A DNA stretch of 64,000 nucleotides from assembly GCF_021018895.1 (NCBI RefSeq), contig NC_079386.1:16094552-16158551 (forward strand), given 5' to 3'. This DNA is from Seriola aureovittata. Its lineage: Eukaryota > Chordata > Actinopteri > Carangiformes > Carangidae. Positions 1 to 21,397 of the stretch are shown piece after piece; the first letter of the stretch is position 1, and each line of letters begins with the position of its first letter. The notes under the pieces were generated by a model. The model was not told the DNA's origin and made no database searches. It saw only the letters and a program-made list of their open reading frames with translations. Made by a program: the position numbers and the translations under genes.

Positions 1-89
1 CCCGACAAGAAATCTCTGGACGAGGTTCTGTGATGAGCTTCAGGAGAGTGGGTCCAAATCCAAAACTACTAATGAAGCCACTCACTTGG

Positions 90-120
<31 letters not shown>

Positions 121-257
121 CCGTGTGTGTGTGTGTGTGCTTTCTGCTGTTCTCATGACCTCTCCTCTCATTGACACACACACAACATTCCCAGTAAAGA
201 CAAATTCCTCAGCATCTGGAATTTCTTTCTTGGTCACTGAACCACCACTTTAACTCT

Positions 258-293
<36 letters not shown>

Positions 294-1299
294 TGAACCC
301 CTTCTCGTGACCTTATACCCTTTGACCTTTAAAAGCAGCATGGCTCCATCAGAGTCTGGAAAAAAAAAAAAAAAAAGATGAGATAAAGCCGGTCGCCTCG
401 CTCACTGCGTTTCGAGATGAAAATCTGATTAATGCCAATTTGATAAATGCCAAGACAAAAATAATGTGTGCATAAAAGTGTGTGTGTGTGTGTGTGTGTG
501 CAAGAGAGACAAAAATAAGAGAAGTTCTCATCATTTACAGCTACTTTAAGTCCAATTTCCTCGTGTTTTCTTTTTAGACCCTAACTTAGCTTCCCACACA
601 CACACCGACTACTACTAACACACACACACACACTCACACACACTATGTCGCTCTTAAAGACCTCTTTCCTGTCTGCCACTGAAACAAGTGCTCCTACATT
701 CTCAAATGAGCGATGAATTCCTCCCCCTTTTTTTTTCCCCCTTGAAGCCAGCAATCATGTAACATGCTCTAAATGTGAGTTTATTTGATAGATGAAGAGT
801 TAATGTGACATTTATGAGGCTCGATTTAGAAAACCGAGCCTCCGCTAAATGTTCCCTTTTTCGGTAAGGACTAAAGGAAGCTGAAGTTAACTTCTGGGTT
901 CTGCTTTAGAAAACATAAAAATCAAAAATAACATTGACATTGTTACTAAATACTAATTTCTACAACAGAATCTTGCCCAACAGTACGTCATGCACTTCAC
1001 TCCATTCGTCTGGACAGGGAGGTTTTTCAGAGGATCACTGCGAGGAAGGCCAAAAACATCAAATGTTGAGTGAGCACAGCTCTGCACACTTAGGTCCATG
1101 AAGCTAATTAAAACACAGAGTTTATTATGACATTAGATAAAACGCACCTGTGCTAATTCACACGAGTACGAGTACACAGCGACTTAACTATCATTTCTTT
1201 TGATCATCTTAGAGATGTTTCTACGCCTTGATTGGATGGAACCCCACCTGCGGTAAATTCACATGATGTGGAGAGGCACACACCTGTCCATGCAAGAGC

Positions 1300-1500
1300 T
1301 GTGTCCCAATTCAGGGGGCCGCATCTTTCAGGCAGCTCCATTTTTAAGACCGATTACATCACAGTGACCCCTCGTGGCCCGACCTGTCCCAAGATTCATT
1401 GAGCGATTCATCCCCCGAAGACCAGACCGTCACATTTTCGGTTTTAGACGCCCACGAAAGGCCACGCATTCGTGGATCGCGTCCCCGGAAAGGATGCACT
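1300..1500. repeat. Fish interspersed repeat, 'tgtcccaattcaggg' type
   Basis: The segment contains 'gctgtgtcccaattcaggg' followed by 'gcatctttcaggcagctcc' and 'gaccgattacatcacag'. I recognise this as the end of a common non-autonomous DNA-transposon-like repeat of fish genomes. The far end of the element is not resolved, and the class assignment is from memory. Confidence 0.45.
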
Positions 1501-2964
1501 GTGCTGTTGTTGTAAACGTGTGATCATTTTACCAGCGAAACAATAAGTTTTGCCTTTAAGCTTTGGTTAAAATATCCCATAATTAGTTTAAAATTTTGAG
1601 GATCTAAATAATCAAGAACGTATACTGCGTTTGAGACAACATATCACAAGACCTTTGTTATGTTACTATGTACGGAGGATGAGAGCGGACTTTCGTGACC
1701 AGACAGATCTGAGGAAAACACTGCTGGGATTTGATCGTGTGTGTGTGCACATTTGAAAGTACTTCAAGTTTGAGTTGGCACTGTACTGGAGAGAGTATTT
1801 AAGGCAGAGTTACAATTGTTTCCACATTACTGAAGTCTATGGAAACACACACCCTGTCAGTGAACCAGTGGCATATGGAAGTCATTCATCCTTCCAGGTA
1901 CGATAAAGCACATTGGAGCTTCCTTTGAGTCCCCACTGTATGTCACTAAAGAAGCACCATATGGGGAGTTTTTTTCCCCACTCCAGTCCAGTATGTCCCG
2001 CTGCCTTTACTCCCTCCGCTTCCCACAGTGTTGTTTTAAATGGCCTTCGGTGGCATTTAGTGTCGTGTTTAAAGCGTTTTAGCGGCAGCTGTTGGCACGT
2101 TGCTTCATCACAGAGGAAATGCTTGAAGCGGAGACAATGACGCATTCATCACTGTCTCTTCTTGTCGTTGCAATGTTTGGCATAATCTTTTGCATCCCAA
2201 ATAATAAATCTGTCCAATATTGATGAATACAAACAAACAAGAAATGGTAAAAAAATTCCCCATCATGCTCTTTGATGTGCCAACTCCTCTGACTTGTTTA
2301 GTCTGAGTCTGTGACTCTGGACATAAACAGACAACTTTCTTTGATCTCGTTGGCACAATGAAGACACTGGTTGAATGTCCCAGACTTTAATTTAATGATG
2401 GCTGCTTAAGGCTAAAATCCAGAACATGTTTTTTGTTTACAACATATCAATTTATGTCATCTGCACAGCACATTTAAGGAACTGCAGTTTTTGGCACTTT
2501 AATGTTTTGCTCCCTTTGTCATTGCAGGAGGTGCCACCCTGGTTCTACCACATGATCAGATCTAGTTCTTGAAACCTTCCCTCTGTGGCACGGTGTAATG
2601 TTATTCTGGAAGAAGCCGTGAGATGGTAAATGCACATAGTCCACAACACTCGCGAAGGCTGCGGCACTCAAGCCATGATTGATTGGTATTACGCGGGGGG
2701 CCCAGACGTGTGATTGTTGAAACATGGTTGTTACTAACATGCTAAAGATGCAGTAGAAAGGAAACGAGTGGAAAGAGTGAAAACAGCGAAAGAGAGACCT
2801 GTCCAGACTAAGGTTAATGATGTCACGGTCAGCTTATCAGCAGCTAACCTCCCCAAGCACCCAAACACAAGTATGTGGGTGTTCTTGTTCTGGTCTCCAC
2901 TATGGGAAAGCACTCCATCAGCGACAGCAGTGTGGAGGATATAAACCAGCTGTGTGTGCATGCA

Positions 2965-3007
<43 letters not shown>

Positions 3008-5284
3008 ATGCCCTGTTCTGTTATCTGTCTGTGGAGGCGGCAGGAAGTTAAGGTCCCGTCTAGGATGAAGTCAAGACCCTAAATTCAGAAAAAGAGCAAG
3101 ACGCAAAGGAAGGAGTGAAATGTTCCAGGAGAGTCTTAAGAAAAGAGAAGGAAAAAAATAACCAGACTAAGATAGCTGACAGAAAACTGCGAAGAGGAGG
3201 AAAGAGACAAGATAGGAGGTGTTGAAGGGAGACTAATTCAGACAGATAAAAATGAGACAGAAAGACACAGAAATGGGAACATTATCAGCTCGTTTGTCCG
3301 AACACGGAACAAACGAAGGTGTCATCTTTCAGCACAAGACAAACACACGATTATTATTATGTTCTGAGTGACAGCTAAATGTCGCTGCGAAAGGCCGCCA
3401 ATGCTTTTTGATGATAAAAATCAAGACCGTCGTTGCTCACATGCAAATCAACCAGTTTTTAAAAAATAATAATATCCCAAGAAGGTGGAACAAAGAAACA
3501 TTGACTTGTAGGTTGAGACGTGGACTCGACTTCCTTCAAGCTTAGCCGTCTAAAAACTCAGCTTGAGGCTTGAAGACGGAAATATTTAAGTTCACAGTCA
3601 TTGATCTGCGAGTAAGGCATTACAAGACAACAACAAGGTCCACATAATTGTTGTGTGTCTGGAGCTTTTGACCAATACACAAGGTCTTCTTTGAGGCTTA
3701 CGTGGAAGAGAAGTCTTAAAAGTGACTAGAATCAAAGAAAAATTTATATCATCTTTGAAAGCTAACCTCAGCTACTCAGGAAGACTGTGGGATATGGTCA
3801 AAATCTCCAGAACAAAAGAGTAAGTGGATCTTAAATCAAGATTGTTTTGTCAATTATTAGTACAGCTTTAAAGAAAATGTTCAGCCATAGTAAGTGACCA
3901 TCATTCAGACTTTAACGGCTTGAAACTGGCTGAAGGACTAAACAATCTCAGCTAATGCTCCTTCTTACTCGCTTGTGCCGGAGCTATCGACCGTATCACA
4001 CAGTCTTCATCGGTTTGTTTAAGTGATAAGAGAGTGTAGATGTCCAAACACTTCATTCCTCTGAGCACGTCGTCCATGTTGACTTAAAGGTTGATCTCTT
4101 CGCCCTCCACTCAAGGTCAACTTTCTCTTACTGCTTGTTTTGGAGCTTTTGACCCAAATATGTAATGCATCGTTTCCTTCCAAAACTACACAACATTTTC
4201 TGATCTGATGCCCCTCGGGACAAAATCGTTAGTCAGTGCTTTCCAAAACGACTCCTTTTTCTGATCTTCCACTGCAAAGTTTAAGCTCGGTAGGTTTTTT
4301 GCTAAAAACTACTTGGTTATGGGAAAGTTCGTAGCCATGGTAAAAAAAAGAAACCAACACTGACTGTTCGTAGGAAAAAGATATGCAAACAGTGGTCAGT
4401 CATGTCAAAGACGCGCGCTGTTGACCTAGTCATCCACCACGACCGATCCTTATGAGGTTTTGCGGAGCTATAACAACCTCACAACCTCCAGGATTAAGGT
4501 GAAACTGATCGGGAGAACACAAACGTTTGCGAACCACTAACAGACGTGGAAGAATCCACTATCATCACATGCTGCTTCCTCCTGTCTTTAACTCCAACCT
4601 TGATCTTTGTTTATGCCTTTTGGCCTCTTCCGCTCCCTCGTGTCTAAATGGCTGAAAACATAGAGTTAATGCACGAACAATATCTGAGGTCTGTTGTTTC
4701 TATTTTTGGCTCCAAGGCTCCCAGTGGGCAACTCATTTACCCTCCCATTTCCCCTCTTCCTTCTGCATTTCTCGGGACTCAGCAGGACATTTCAAACCAT
4801 GGATTTACCAGACATTGCCCATGACTATTTCCCACAGTGGTTGAAGAGCAAATTCTATCCCCTATCTATTACTCATTACCTTATCTTCCCCCAACGGTTT
4901 CTTTCCCACCATGTCTCTTAATTTTGTTTCTTCTCCTTCATCTTGGCTTGCATCATGTTTTCAAGATAAGCTAATGATTTTTAAAATGCCCTGATTTATC
5001 ACCACAAATCCTACGTTGTAATAACTCACTGGAGCGCTCTCAAGATAAGCAACTCCGATGTTGTTCTTGAATGCAAATTGGAGGCTGATCAATTGATGAA
5101 TGGATCACATTAAATAACTGTCTGTTTTAACAATTGATTATAAAATCATTTCAAGTATATTTAGATTTCTTACATCTCAGCCAGTTGTATCCACAATCTC
5201 ATTCTTTCGAGTCACTACCTTAAAGCTTGTGACCACAGGCGAGGGGTTTTGAATGATGATCAACTGGTAAATCAAGACCTTTGC

Positions 5285-5555
5285 CCTTTGGTTCAGTTCC
5301 CTCTTCACCACAACGGTCTGGTACAATGACCCCACTTTACGGCTGACACTGCACCGATCCGCCTGTCGATCTCCAGCTTCATCCCACCCTCATTCGTGAG
5401 CAAGACCCCAAGATACTTAAACTCCCTCACTTTGGGCAGACACTTCATCCCAACCCGAAGAGAGAAAAAGCCACAGTTTTCCAGCTGAGAACCTCCGACT
5501 TCACACTGCAAACCTTTCACATGCTGAAGATCCAGGTCACATAATCTAAAGATGG
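5285..5555 (-). mobile_element. Degenerate LINE reverse-transcriptase fragment
   Basis: The minus strand encodes a 71-residue open stretch with the phrase EFKYLGVLLTNEGG followed by EIDRRIGAVSAV. That pairing is typical of the region just after the reverse-transcriptase catalytic core in fish non-LTR retrotransposons, whose usual form is close to 'FKYLGVLFTSEG...EIDRRIGAASAV'. Only this short piece is preserved. There is no YxDD core, endonuclease or 3' tail in frame, so it is a dead 5'- and 3'-truncated relic and not a functional gene. Confidence 0.7.
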
Positions 5556-5991
5556 TTCTTTCCCCAATAAATCACCAGAATTTATAAAAACTTGGGTCAT
5601 ACCGATCTCATCTCCCGGATTATATGCTAACATGCCTGTTTCAGCGTTGGATCGTAAATATATCTTTAACTTTGTGTTCCACTTTTCTTTCAAACTTTTT
5701 TCTCTATGGAGATTATCAAAAAGAAAACTGGAAGCATCGCAGGAAATTCTTAAGCATAAACCATCTTTAGATTCTGTGATCTCCGAAGCCGGAGACGCTG
5801 TTTCTCTTCAGCACAGTCAGATCAAAAAAAGAGATCGATCAGATAACTCCGTTTAGATTATGATATATGCCGGTGCTTTGTCTATGTGTTTTCCTTGAGT
5901 AAATGTTGAATGTTTCAGCGCAGCTCTAAGCGAGGAGTGAGATTAGAGAAAAGCTTTAGAGATCCTCTAGTTGCCATAACAAATAAACAGC

Positions 5992-6027
<36 letters not shown>

Positions 6028-7424
6028 ATGCCCACCAGCCACTTATGCTAGCTGCCGTCTGGACTCTATCTGATGGAGTGATGGGCTACAGCCTCATAAG
6101 CCAAAGAAAGTCAACCATCACACACAAAGGGGAATGAAAGCTATGTGCGTTTAAGACAGAAAACACAAAGGTTCTGTGCATGCGCATGTTTTGCAGCTAG
6201 TCTGTAAGTTTACACTTTCATAAATGTGTCTTCTCCAGCGAGGCTATCAGCTCGACACGCCTCTGTCTCTCCAAGATAAACAGACAGATGGGAGGGAGAA
6301 AGGAGTCGGGGAATGAGTCATGCTTACTGATTTATCAACGCTACAAACACATCCTACAGGAAAGAGGAAATTCTTTGAGAGAGGTTTGCTGCTGGAGTTC
6401 ACAAAGCTGACATGACAAAAGTCATTTTCTCTGATGAGCCTTGACTGTGTTCTGCAGGGCTTGGCCTCTGTTACTTCAAGATGTTCTTAACCCCCCTTTC
6501 CTTTTTTTCTTTTTCTTTTCTTAATAAATTAATTTGAGGCTGTGTGTGGTTGTTTCTGGGTGGCAGGGTCGTGCTTTATCCTCTCCTCATTCCTTGTTTT
6601 TTTCATTCATGTCACTGCGCTTTTCTGCATTTCTGACTTTTCATCCTTCCTCCTTTGATGTGTGGTCAAATTGCAGACCACATCAGATAAGGAAACATTT
6701 TTTTTACTCTGAGTGAGGTGGGGCCGGCAAAAGAAAAAGAGAGGCTCTGAATGGATGTTTCAACACGCGTCAATGTGGAAGTGACTGCGATTAAATATGG
6801 TATGTACTGTAAAAGAAGTAAAGAAAGTGAGGAGTGAATCCTGGTCCTGGAGCTTCGTCCACCAGCTGTTTTTAAAGTTCAAAACTAGTCCGTATCAGGG
6901 TTTATTAAATTCAGATTTATGCAAATGTGTTGCCCCACACAAAGAAGTACAACGTGATAAGTTGTTAGTAAAGATTTACACCTAACTACTACTTTTAACT
7001 GCATTAGTTAATTGTTTTAGTCACTTAAGGGCATTGCAACAAGCTCTAAACACAACACATATCACACAACATATTATTATCTGATAATGTTGATGTGGCA
7101 AACTCGTTAGCAAACAGCTGCCTTACACACTGAGCAGACATTAGCATTCACTTGGACTCCTGATGAATGTTAAATCCAATATTTATTCATCTTTTAGCTC
7201 AATTTGTGGTCTCCACCAGCTCCTGACAGAAATATCTGGTTCTTTAGCCACTAAACGCTCAGCTATAATCACCAGCTAGTTGCTAAACCTGCTTGTTTGT
7301 GAAGAAATAACATACCTCCATCAAAAACCACAAATTGTCTTCACATCACTGTTCATGTACGAATTGAACAAATATACAACATGCACATTTAGTGAGCTTT
7401 AGAGGGGTTGGAAGACGTGATTTT

Positions 7425-7530
7425 TATAATTTCGGAATTACGAATTAGCCAGGTTAGCTGCTTCCAGTCTTTAAGCTAAGCTAAGCTAATTACCTTGAGG
7501 CTTCAGTTACTGCACAGACATGAGAAGAAC
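7425..7530 (+). repeat. Fragment of the 'agctaagctaagctaa' MITE family
   Basis: The fragment contains 'gccaggttagctgcttccag' and 'taagctaagctaagctaa', then 'gcacagacatgagaag'. The same words occur at 21120-21260 and in the complete element at 48094-48564. It is incomplete and the terminal inverted repeats are not visible. Confidence 0.5.
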
Positions 7531-7658
7531 GTAGGACATAAAAGTCAAAGTGGGACTATTTATTTTAAATAATGAAATTAGTGTAAGCTATTTATATAGA
7601 TAACGTATGATGCAACGCTTCATCAACAAAAGTCCTTGGAAAACTTTTATTTTGGTGG

Positions 7659-7706
7659 GAAATCAGAAAGCTAAAGTTGAGAGATCAACTTTAGCTTTCT
7701 GATTTC
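7659..7706. repeat. Perfect 22-bp inverted repeat with 4-nt loop
   Basis: Bases 7659-7680 (beginning gaaatcagaaag) are exactly complementary to 7685-7706 (ending ctttctgatttc), separated by the 4-base loop gaga. The flanks continue with weaker pairing. No gene is nearby. This could be the core of a foldback or MITE element or a transcribed hairpin, and the sequence does not say which. Confidence 0.85.
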
Positions 7707-9609
7707 TCTCCCAAGAAAAACAACTGCATCAATCATTTCACAGACATAGCAACTTTTAGTACCTGTGTATAAATTGACTTGACAGAAGTGGTGTAGTTAT
7801 ATTTGGACTTCTTACAATGACCCCGGTCATTTGCTCAGTTTGACCAAGAGGTTTTTTTTTTGTGCGCATGAGAAATGACTTGTTTCATTTCCACAGCGAG
7901 TGATTCACAGGGACTGTGGTTTCTTAAATATGGTCGCCAGAGGGACTGTAATGTCACCTGAGAGCCCCGTTGCCATTGATGGAATGTGGAAACTTGTTTT
8001 GTCCTGTTCGGGGCCTCGTCAGCCCCCCCGCCCCCGCCCCCGCCCTCAGCCCCCTCCACCTCTACACGCTGCGGTGCCGGTCAGTCTTGAGAACGAGAGG
8101 CCCCTTCGTCAGTGACCGCTAAGTGGCTGTTTCATAAAGATAAGTGCCATTCAGAAAAGAAAGAGCTCGTGATCGATTCAAAGAGTTGCTTATGGCAGAG
8201 ACTGTCATCACCTGGATATAAGGAGAGCGTCTGGATGGTACAGTAACCTGTGGTTGAACTCTGCTGCAGACCTGAGTCGAAATGAACTCCATGGGAGACA
8301 GCAAAAACAGAGTCTCCTGAAGTCAAACATTTAAACAGTTAAAGTGAATGAAACTCTTATAATATAACATCAAAAGATTGTAATTTTTTAACCCACATAT
8401 TCTATTTTGGGTCATGCAACAGTTTTGTAAGTTAACGGGTCACATGGTTAACGCATTGGCTCCACGATGCTGATGATCAATGGCAGCGGCGTCTGACCTT
8501 TCTGCCGTGTGAACCTTGAAAGTGAAGTCAAAGGGCACATATGTTTATTTTTAGGTTAAAATCTTATACATGAGTGTAATAGTAATGTAAATCATGATTT
8601 TATAATCATTTTCTGTTTAATTCTGGTTTTGTGGTTTATTTTCTCTCTGATGTTCCAAGTCTGTAACTCAGCGTCACTGTTACCCATAGAGACAGACTAA
8701 AGTTTACGAATAAAATAAAATCAATTTATCTTTTGACCCTTGGAGACTAAAATTCAAAAGCTTTTATTGTAAAAAAGTGAAACAATATCATAATTCAGCT
8801 TAAAGTTTCATCGACTGAATGTTGTAACTAGTAGTTTGATCAAATTTAAACCAAAAGTCACGTGATGTTTTCTCAAATCTGGTATTTCATTTTTGTGCTT
8901 TGAATCATTTTATTTAGGTTTTTTTTTTCCAAACAATTCTGTCTGAATTAAAAAGAAAAAAAAAAGCAATATTAGGGTGATAAAGCAGCATGTACTTAAA
9001 TGTGTGCTGAAGCGTTACAGTAATAGAGTCACGGGGTTCATCTGGCAGGATTAGGACTTCACATCTGGACTGATTTGTCTTGGTTTTGACATAATGTTGG
9101 TCGAGTCAGGTTCAGGGAGAAGAGAGAGAGAGTATGATGGAGGATATAAAACGGGATATAACTTTATCATCCAGTTTGGAAAGTTGCTTCAGTAACATAA
9201 AACACTCAGCAGTTTATTCTCATGTAGATGCTCGGAAGAAAAGAAAAAAAAAAAAAAAAAAACGCATTTTGATTTATTTACTCTCCTTGATCTTGTAACA
9301 ACTTCACTTTTGGCTTTTGACATTTTGGGGGGGAAAAAATAGTTAAAGCATGTGTTTGAATGGGAGCAGAGGAGAGGGTGAGTCTGACAAAAAAAAAAAA
9401 AAAAAGGGCGAAACAGTGAGTCAGATAATCAACATTAATCCATCAGCCCCATGAAAAGGCCAGAGCGGTGACGTTCACCCTGCAGAAATGTGCAGTGTGT
9501 TCTGCCACATTGTGCAACGCCTTGTAACTTTTTATCACCTCCACAATGAAGGAGTGGGACTCTGACGCTCTGCTCTGTGAAGGCCTCATTTCACTTCAAG
9601 GAGAAACCT

Positions 9610-9648
<39 letters not shown>
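9610..9648 (+). repeat. (TTG)n trinucleotide microsatellite
   Basis: About 13 uninterrupted TTG units lie in intergenic sequence. No coding context was found. Confidence 0.9.
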
Positions 9649-11626
9649 TTCTAGAAAACCCCACCACACACCACGGGACAGTTTTCTGTACAGGACACTG
9701 AATGAAGAGGATGGGTGGCGTTTCTGGGTTGTGCTGCCCTCTAGCTTTCAGAGAAGCACTGTGCTGTTCATGAGGGAAGGAAATACAGTTTGTACTCTCT
9801 TATTATTTATACATTTTAGAAATGTGCTTTTGTCACCAAGGTTTTATTTATTTTTATAGAAGATCCGTCCAGAGACTCTAAAATCATCCTTTTACCCAAA
9901 GATGGTGAATCAGTTGTAGAGCTATTAGGATATCTACTTCCTGTGCTGAGTGAGATACCTGAGAAGATCATTTTAAATGAAATGTTAAATTATTTTGAGT
10001 AAAAAATAGATGAATTACAAAGCCACAACATGCCGCTGTGCTACAGACCAGGACGCCGCACTAGTGCTGCATTAGTGAATATCAATGATCATGATGATGT
10101 CAGTGGTTATAGTTTCGCTCTCACCTCTCCAAATAAAAATAAATAATAGATTTGAGAAAATCATATACATAATAATAAATATTATTTTAATGTTGTTGCA
10201 GTAGGGTACAACTTTTATTTAATTTATTTACTTTTACTGCAAATAAATAAACATTAATTAAATAATGCAGTAAGAGTAAAGCAATCTAAAATATGGAAGA
10301 TGTAGTCTGCAAAACGTTTTTCATTTCAAGGTATTTTTTGTATAATTAAAAAGAGGAGTCCTGCATCTGTTCGCCACATTGGGGACGGATGATGAATCTA
10401 CAGTTGAATACCACATGTGCGTCAGCCGTGGCCACATACTGTGTAAAATAATGTGGATTTCAGTTGGACCACATGCGTTACTGCCTCTGAGCCGCCTGGT
10501 CCGCAGGTTGGGTCGTAAAACGGAAAGTAAATCACATATCTTCTGGTGTCTGACTGGACAGAACTTCACGGTGTGTCAATGTGTCCATGACGGTTTATTA
10601 AATGAACCTGAATATATATATATTAAGTAGTTAAATGGATAAACATTTTTGAACAATTTTTAATTGTTATGTTTTGGAGTTATGGCCTCAGTATTTCTAA
10701 AATCCTGTATGTATTCTCTCCTATATGTTATTTGGCTAGAAGGCTAAATAATAAAATAATAATAAAAATATTAATGATGATAATATTAATGGTCATGATC
10801 ATCATTCTCACTTCTCCATACTCAGTCGGTGTAGCTTACACCTACAATGGTCCTGATTGGATTTGATATAATCTGACAGGACAGGTCACACACTTGTTCT
10901 AGGTCATCTCAAACAGACACAGTCACACACACACACACACACACACACGTGGATGAGCTGTAAACCGTCTTGAGATGTATGTATCGTCACAACGCAGTGG
11001 CACCATGTTGGCTCCCGAATGTGAGGAAGTAATTCAGCGATTTGTTTTCTGGATGTAAAGAAAAGGGAAAGTGATGAAACTTTCGCTGTGGTGCAGAGGA
11101 AGCAAGACCTGTCCATCTCATCAATGCATGGTAGGAAACTCATAGCAATAGCGCAGAGGAAGCGAGGCAAGGACATTTTGTTTCTGTAGCATATTTAATT
11201 ACAAATAAACCCAGCTTTCTTTAAATTTAAGTGCAAGGTAATAAATCATTCGAGAAAATTCCTGTATGTAACGGCAGGTCTGGCAAAGTGAGTTTTAAGA
11301 AGTCCTTTAAAAGACGACACTGACTCTTAAACTTAAGTCTTGATGGCAAAAGCAGAACTGCCGGATTCGCTCATGCTGTCGGTGTGTGACAGGATGACTT
11401 GGCTTGTTGTATCTGACAGGACTGAGCAAGACAAACATCATCATCAGATCAAATTATTAAAATTAAACAACTCTCTTTAAAGGCTCCGTAAGTGTCTCGG
11501 TTTGTTCATCCACCGGTGGATCACACAGGTTTTAATTCCACATTACAATCAGACATGTAACATCAGACATTTTAGGCCTGACCTATTTGATTTACTGAGT
11601 GTAACCATGACGAGATTTCTACACAA

Positions 11627-11672
11627 GGATTATGATACAGTGCAGGAATGAAAGGGTCTCATCTGATAATCC
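11627..11672. promoter_or_regulatory. Pair of CRX/OTX-like TAATCC sites upstream of gucy2f
   Basis: GGATTA at 11627-11632 and TAATCC at 11667-11672 are the same hexamer on opposite strands, 40 bp apart and about 0.5 kb before the start codon. TAATCC is the core bound by the photoreceptor homeodomain factors CRX and OTX, which drive phototransduction genes including retinal cyclases. Hexamers occur often by chance, so the role is inferred from spacing and gene identity. Confidence 0.3.
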
Positions 11673-12092
11673 TGTTACAGCTCCCTGAGCCAGGGACAGT
11701 GCTCTTACATGATACAAAATTAGAGTGAAACTCAAACCTTTAAAGTCATTCACAATCGGCTGTAAACTATCCTTGTTCGTCTCTGAGAAAATACATCTCA
11801 TTGCTGAATTGGTGGAGGTGTCTGTAGAGAGATCGTATTTGAAGCACTCGGAATCGGAAACAGTATTTCCCTCCAAATCAGAGCTGGATTTCATTTGGTC
11901 CTCGAGTGTTTTTTGAAAAGAAAATATCCTTGAATCAAGGACTGTAAACAAAATTGCTAAAAATCCACACGTAAACACACTAGAAAATTTGTCGGATGGG
12001 TGCTGAAGGTCTTTCTGGAGGTTTAGGTAAAGTGGATAAAACAAAAGTTATGGTACAATATTTCTTCTTCTTCTCACACCTTCCTCCTCCAG

Positions 12093-12126
12093 GTTCTTGT
12101 GAGCTCTGGAGGTCGTGAGCCTTGAG
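12093..12126 (+). other. gucy2f: 5' UTR part of the first coding exon of gucy2f
   Basis: A pyrimidine-rich tract ending in CCTCCTCCAG (AG at 12091-12092) looks like a strong splice acceptor just before the start codon. This suggests a non-coding first exon upstream, as in mammalian retinal cyclase genes. Transcription starting within this region without the intron is the alternative. Confidence 0.5.
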
Positions 12127-20156
<8,030 letters not shown>

Positions 20157-21041
20157 GGTAATGTTATGCATTATAAAAAAATGTATAACATTACTTTCTT
20201 GGTTGGCAACATGACTCGTCCTTAGGCAAACATACTTTGGGGACTTGTTAGCATGAACTGTCTTAAGGTGTCACTGCAGTTTGTTTGCATTTAGTTGCAT
20301 CTTGAACATGACTCATTCAGAGTTTAGGAGGAAATCTTGGCCACAATAAGAAACAGCTGGTACTGCTGCAGTGGCTTTATATCATTTTTATTTATTTATT
20401 TTTTTACTTTTGTTTGAAATGTTGGGGAAATAGACACATAAACATTATCTGCTTTCAAGTGATGAGTGTAGATAAATTTCAATAACTTTGGATTTTGGCA
20501 AAATGAAGGAGTTTCGGACCAGTAGCTTCTTGCTGCAGGTTTTGCACTAAAGATTTCTTTCGAAATTTTGAGTGGATCATGTTTCAAGAGTACAAGTAAA
20601 TGCAAATTAAAAGAAGCGACATCTAGACACAGTTCAAGAGAGGAATGTGGGGATTTCGTCCATAAAATCATCAGAGATGGGGGGATCCATCTTGAATTGT
20701 TTGTCACTTACAAAACTCAGTTCTTCTACTTTACAAGTTTTTAAAGAAAAGATGTCATGCCATGTCGCTGCTGCCGCACGAAAACTTCAAAATTATTGTA
20801 TTTTCGTAAGTAAAACTTTTCATCCAGCAGCAGCGACGTGCGCCGACACTGAGCTGAAACGTTTAAAACGTCCACTTTGATGAACTTGTGCAACACTTTC
20901 CTCTGTTGTGGCATTAAAAATGTTTGCTTACAAGGATCTCCATCAGGTGTAGAGACGACGAAAGAAACACAATAGATGCAGATACTAAAAGTTAGATGTT
21001 AGAGAGTTAGATGAGAAGATTAGTTCCAGTCTGTACAACAA

Positions 21042-21047
21042 AATAAA
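21042..21047 (+). terminator. gucy2f: Possible poly(A) signal for the standard gucy2f transcript
   Basis: AATAAA lies 886 bases after the stop codon at 20154-20156. It is the first canonical hexamer I saw downstream and before the candidate alternative exon. A donor-like gtaatg follows the stop (tgag|gtaatg at about 20158), so the 3' UTR might instead be spliced onward. Confidence 0.3.
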
Positions 21048-21104
21048 ACAGCTGGAATGACTCTGTCAGAAGTTCACAAATTTTTTTATTCATCCATCCA
21101 TTTG

Positions 21105-21262
21105 TTAGTCTTATTTTTGAACTTTGGACAGAGCCAGGCTAGCTGTTTCCCCTCGCTTCCAGTCTTTATGCTAAGCTAAGCTAATCAACTCCAGGCACTT
21201 GTTTCATCTCTTGTCAAGGAAGCAAAAGTGTTTCTCCCTAAATGTCGAGCTATTCCCTTAAT
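21105..21262 (+). repeat. 3' part of an 'agctaagctaagctaa' MITE
   Basis: Contains 'ggacagagccaggctagctg', 'cttccagtctttatgctaag' and the right end 'gtcgagctattcccttaa', which matches the end of the complete element at 48094-48564. The left end is not clear. Confidence 0.6.
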
Positions 21263-21397
21263 GAATCCTTTCTTTTCATGTTTTAGGGGAGCACATTTCC
21301 TTTCCCGTCTTGCGTTAATATACTGTCCGTCTTTCCTCCCCTCCTCCACCCCCCCCCCCACCCCCCTGACTCTCTTACCCCCCCTCCGTCCTGTCAG

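Larger units (their letters stand above)
1..12092. other. Intergenic region upstream of gucy2f, no supported gene
   Basis: No convincing coding exon was found in these 12 kb. Open frames are short, mostly start at non-ATG codons or run through simple repeats, and lack neighbouring splice-compatible exons. The stretch holds microsatellites (GT at 93-139, CA at 261-290, GT at 478-500, 2966-3005 and 5996-6024, TTG at 9610-9648, CA at 10926-10949), homopolymer A runs (near 361, 9243 and 9390), a LINE relic, a perfect hairpin and fragments of fish repeats, all listed separately. About 8320-11600 is AT-rich and otherwise featureless. The gucy2f promoter and non-coding first exon should lie somewhere toward the right end but could not be placed. 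Confidence 0.6.
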
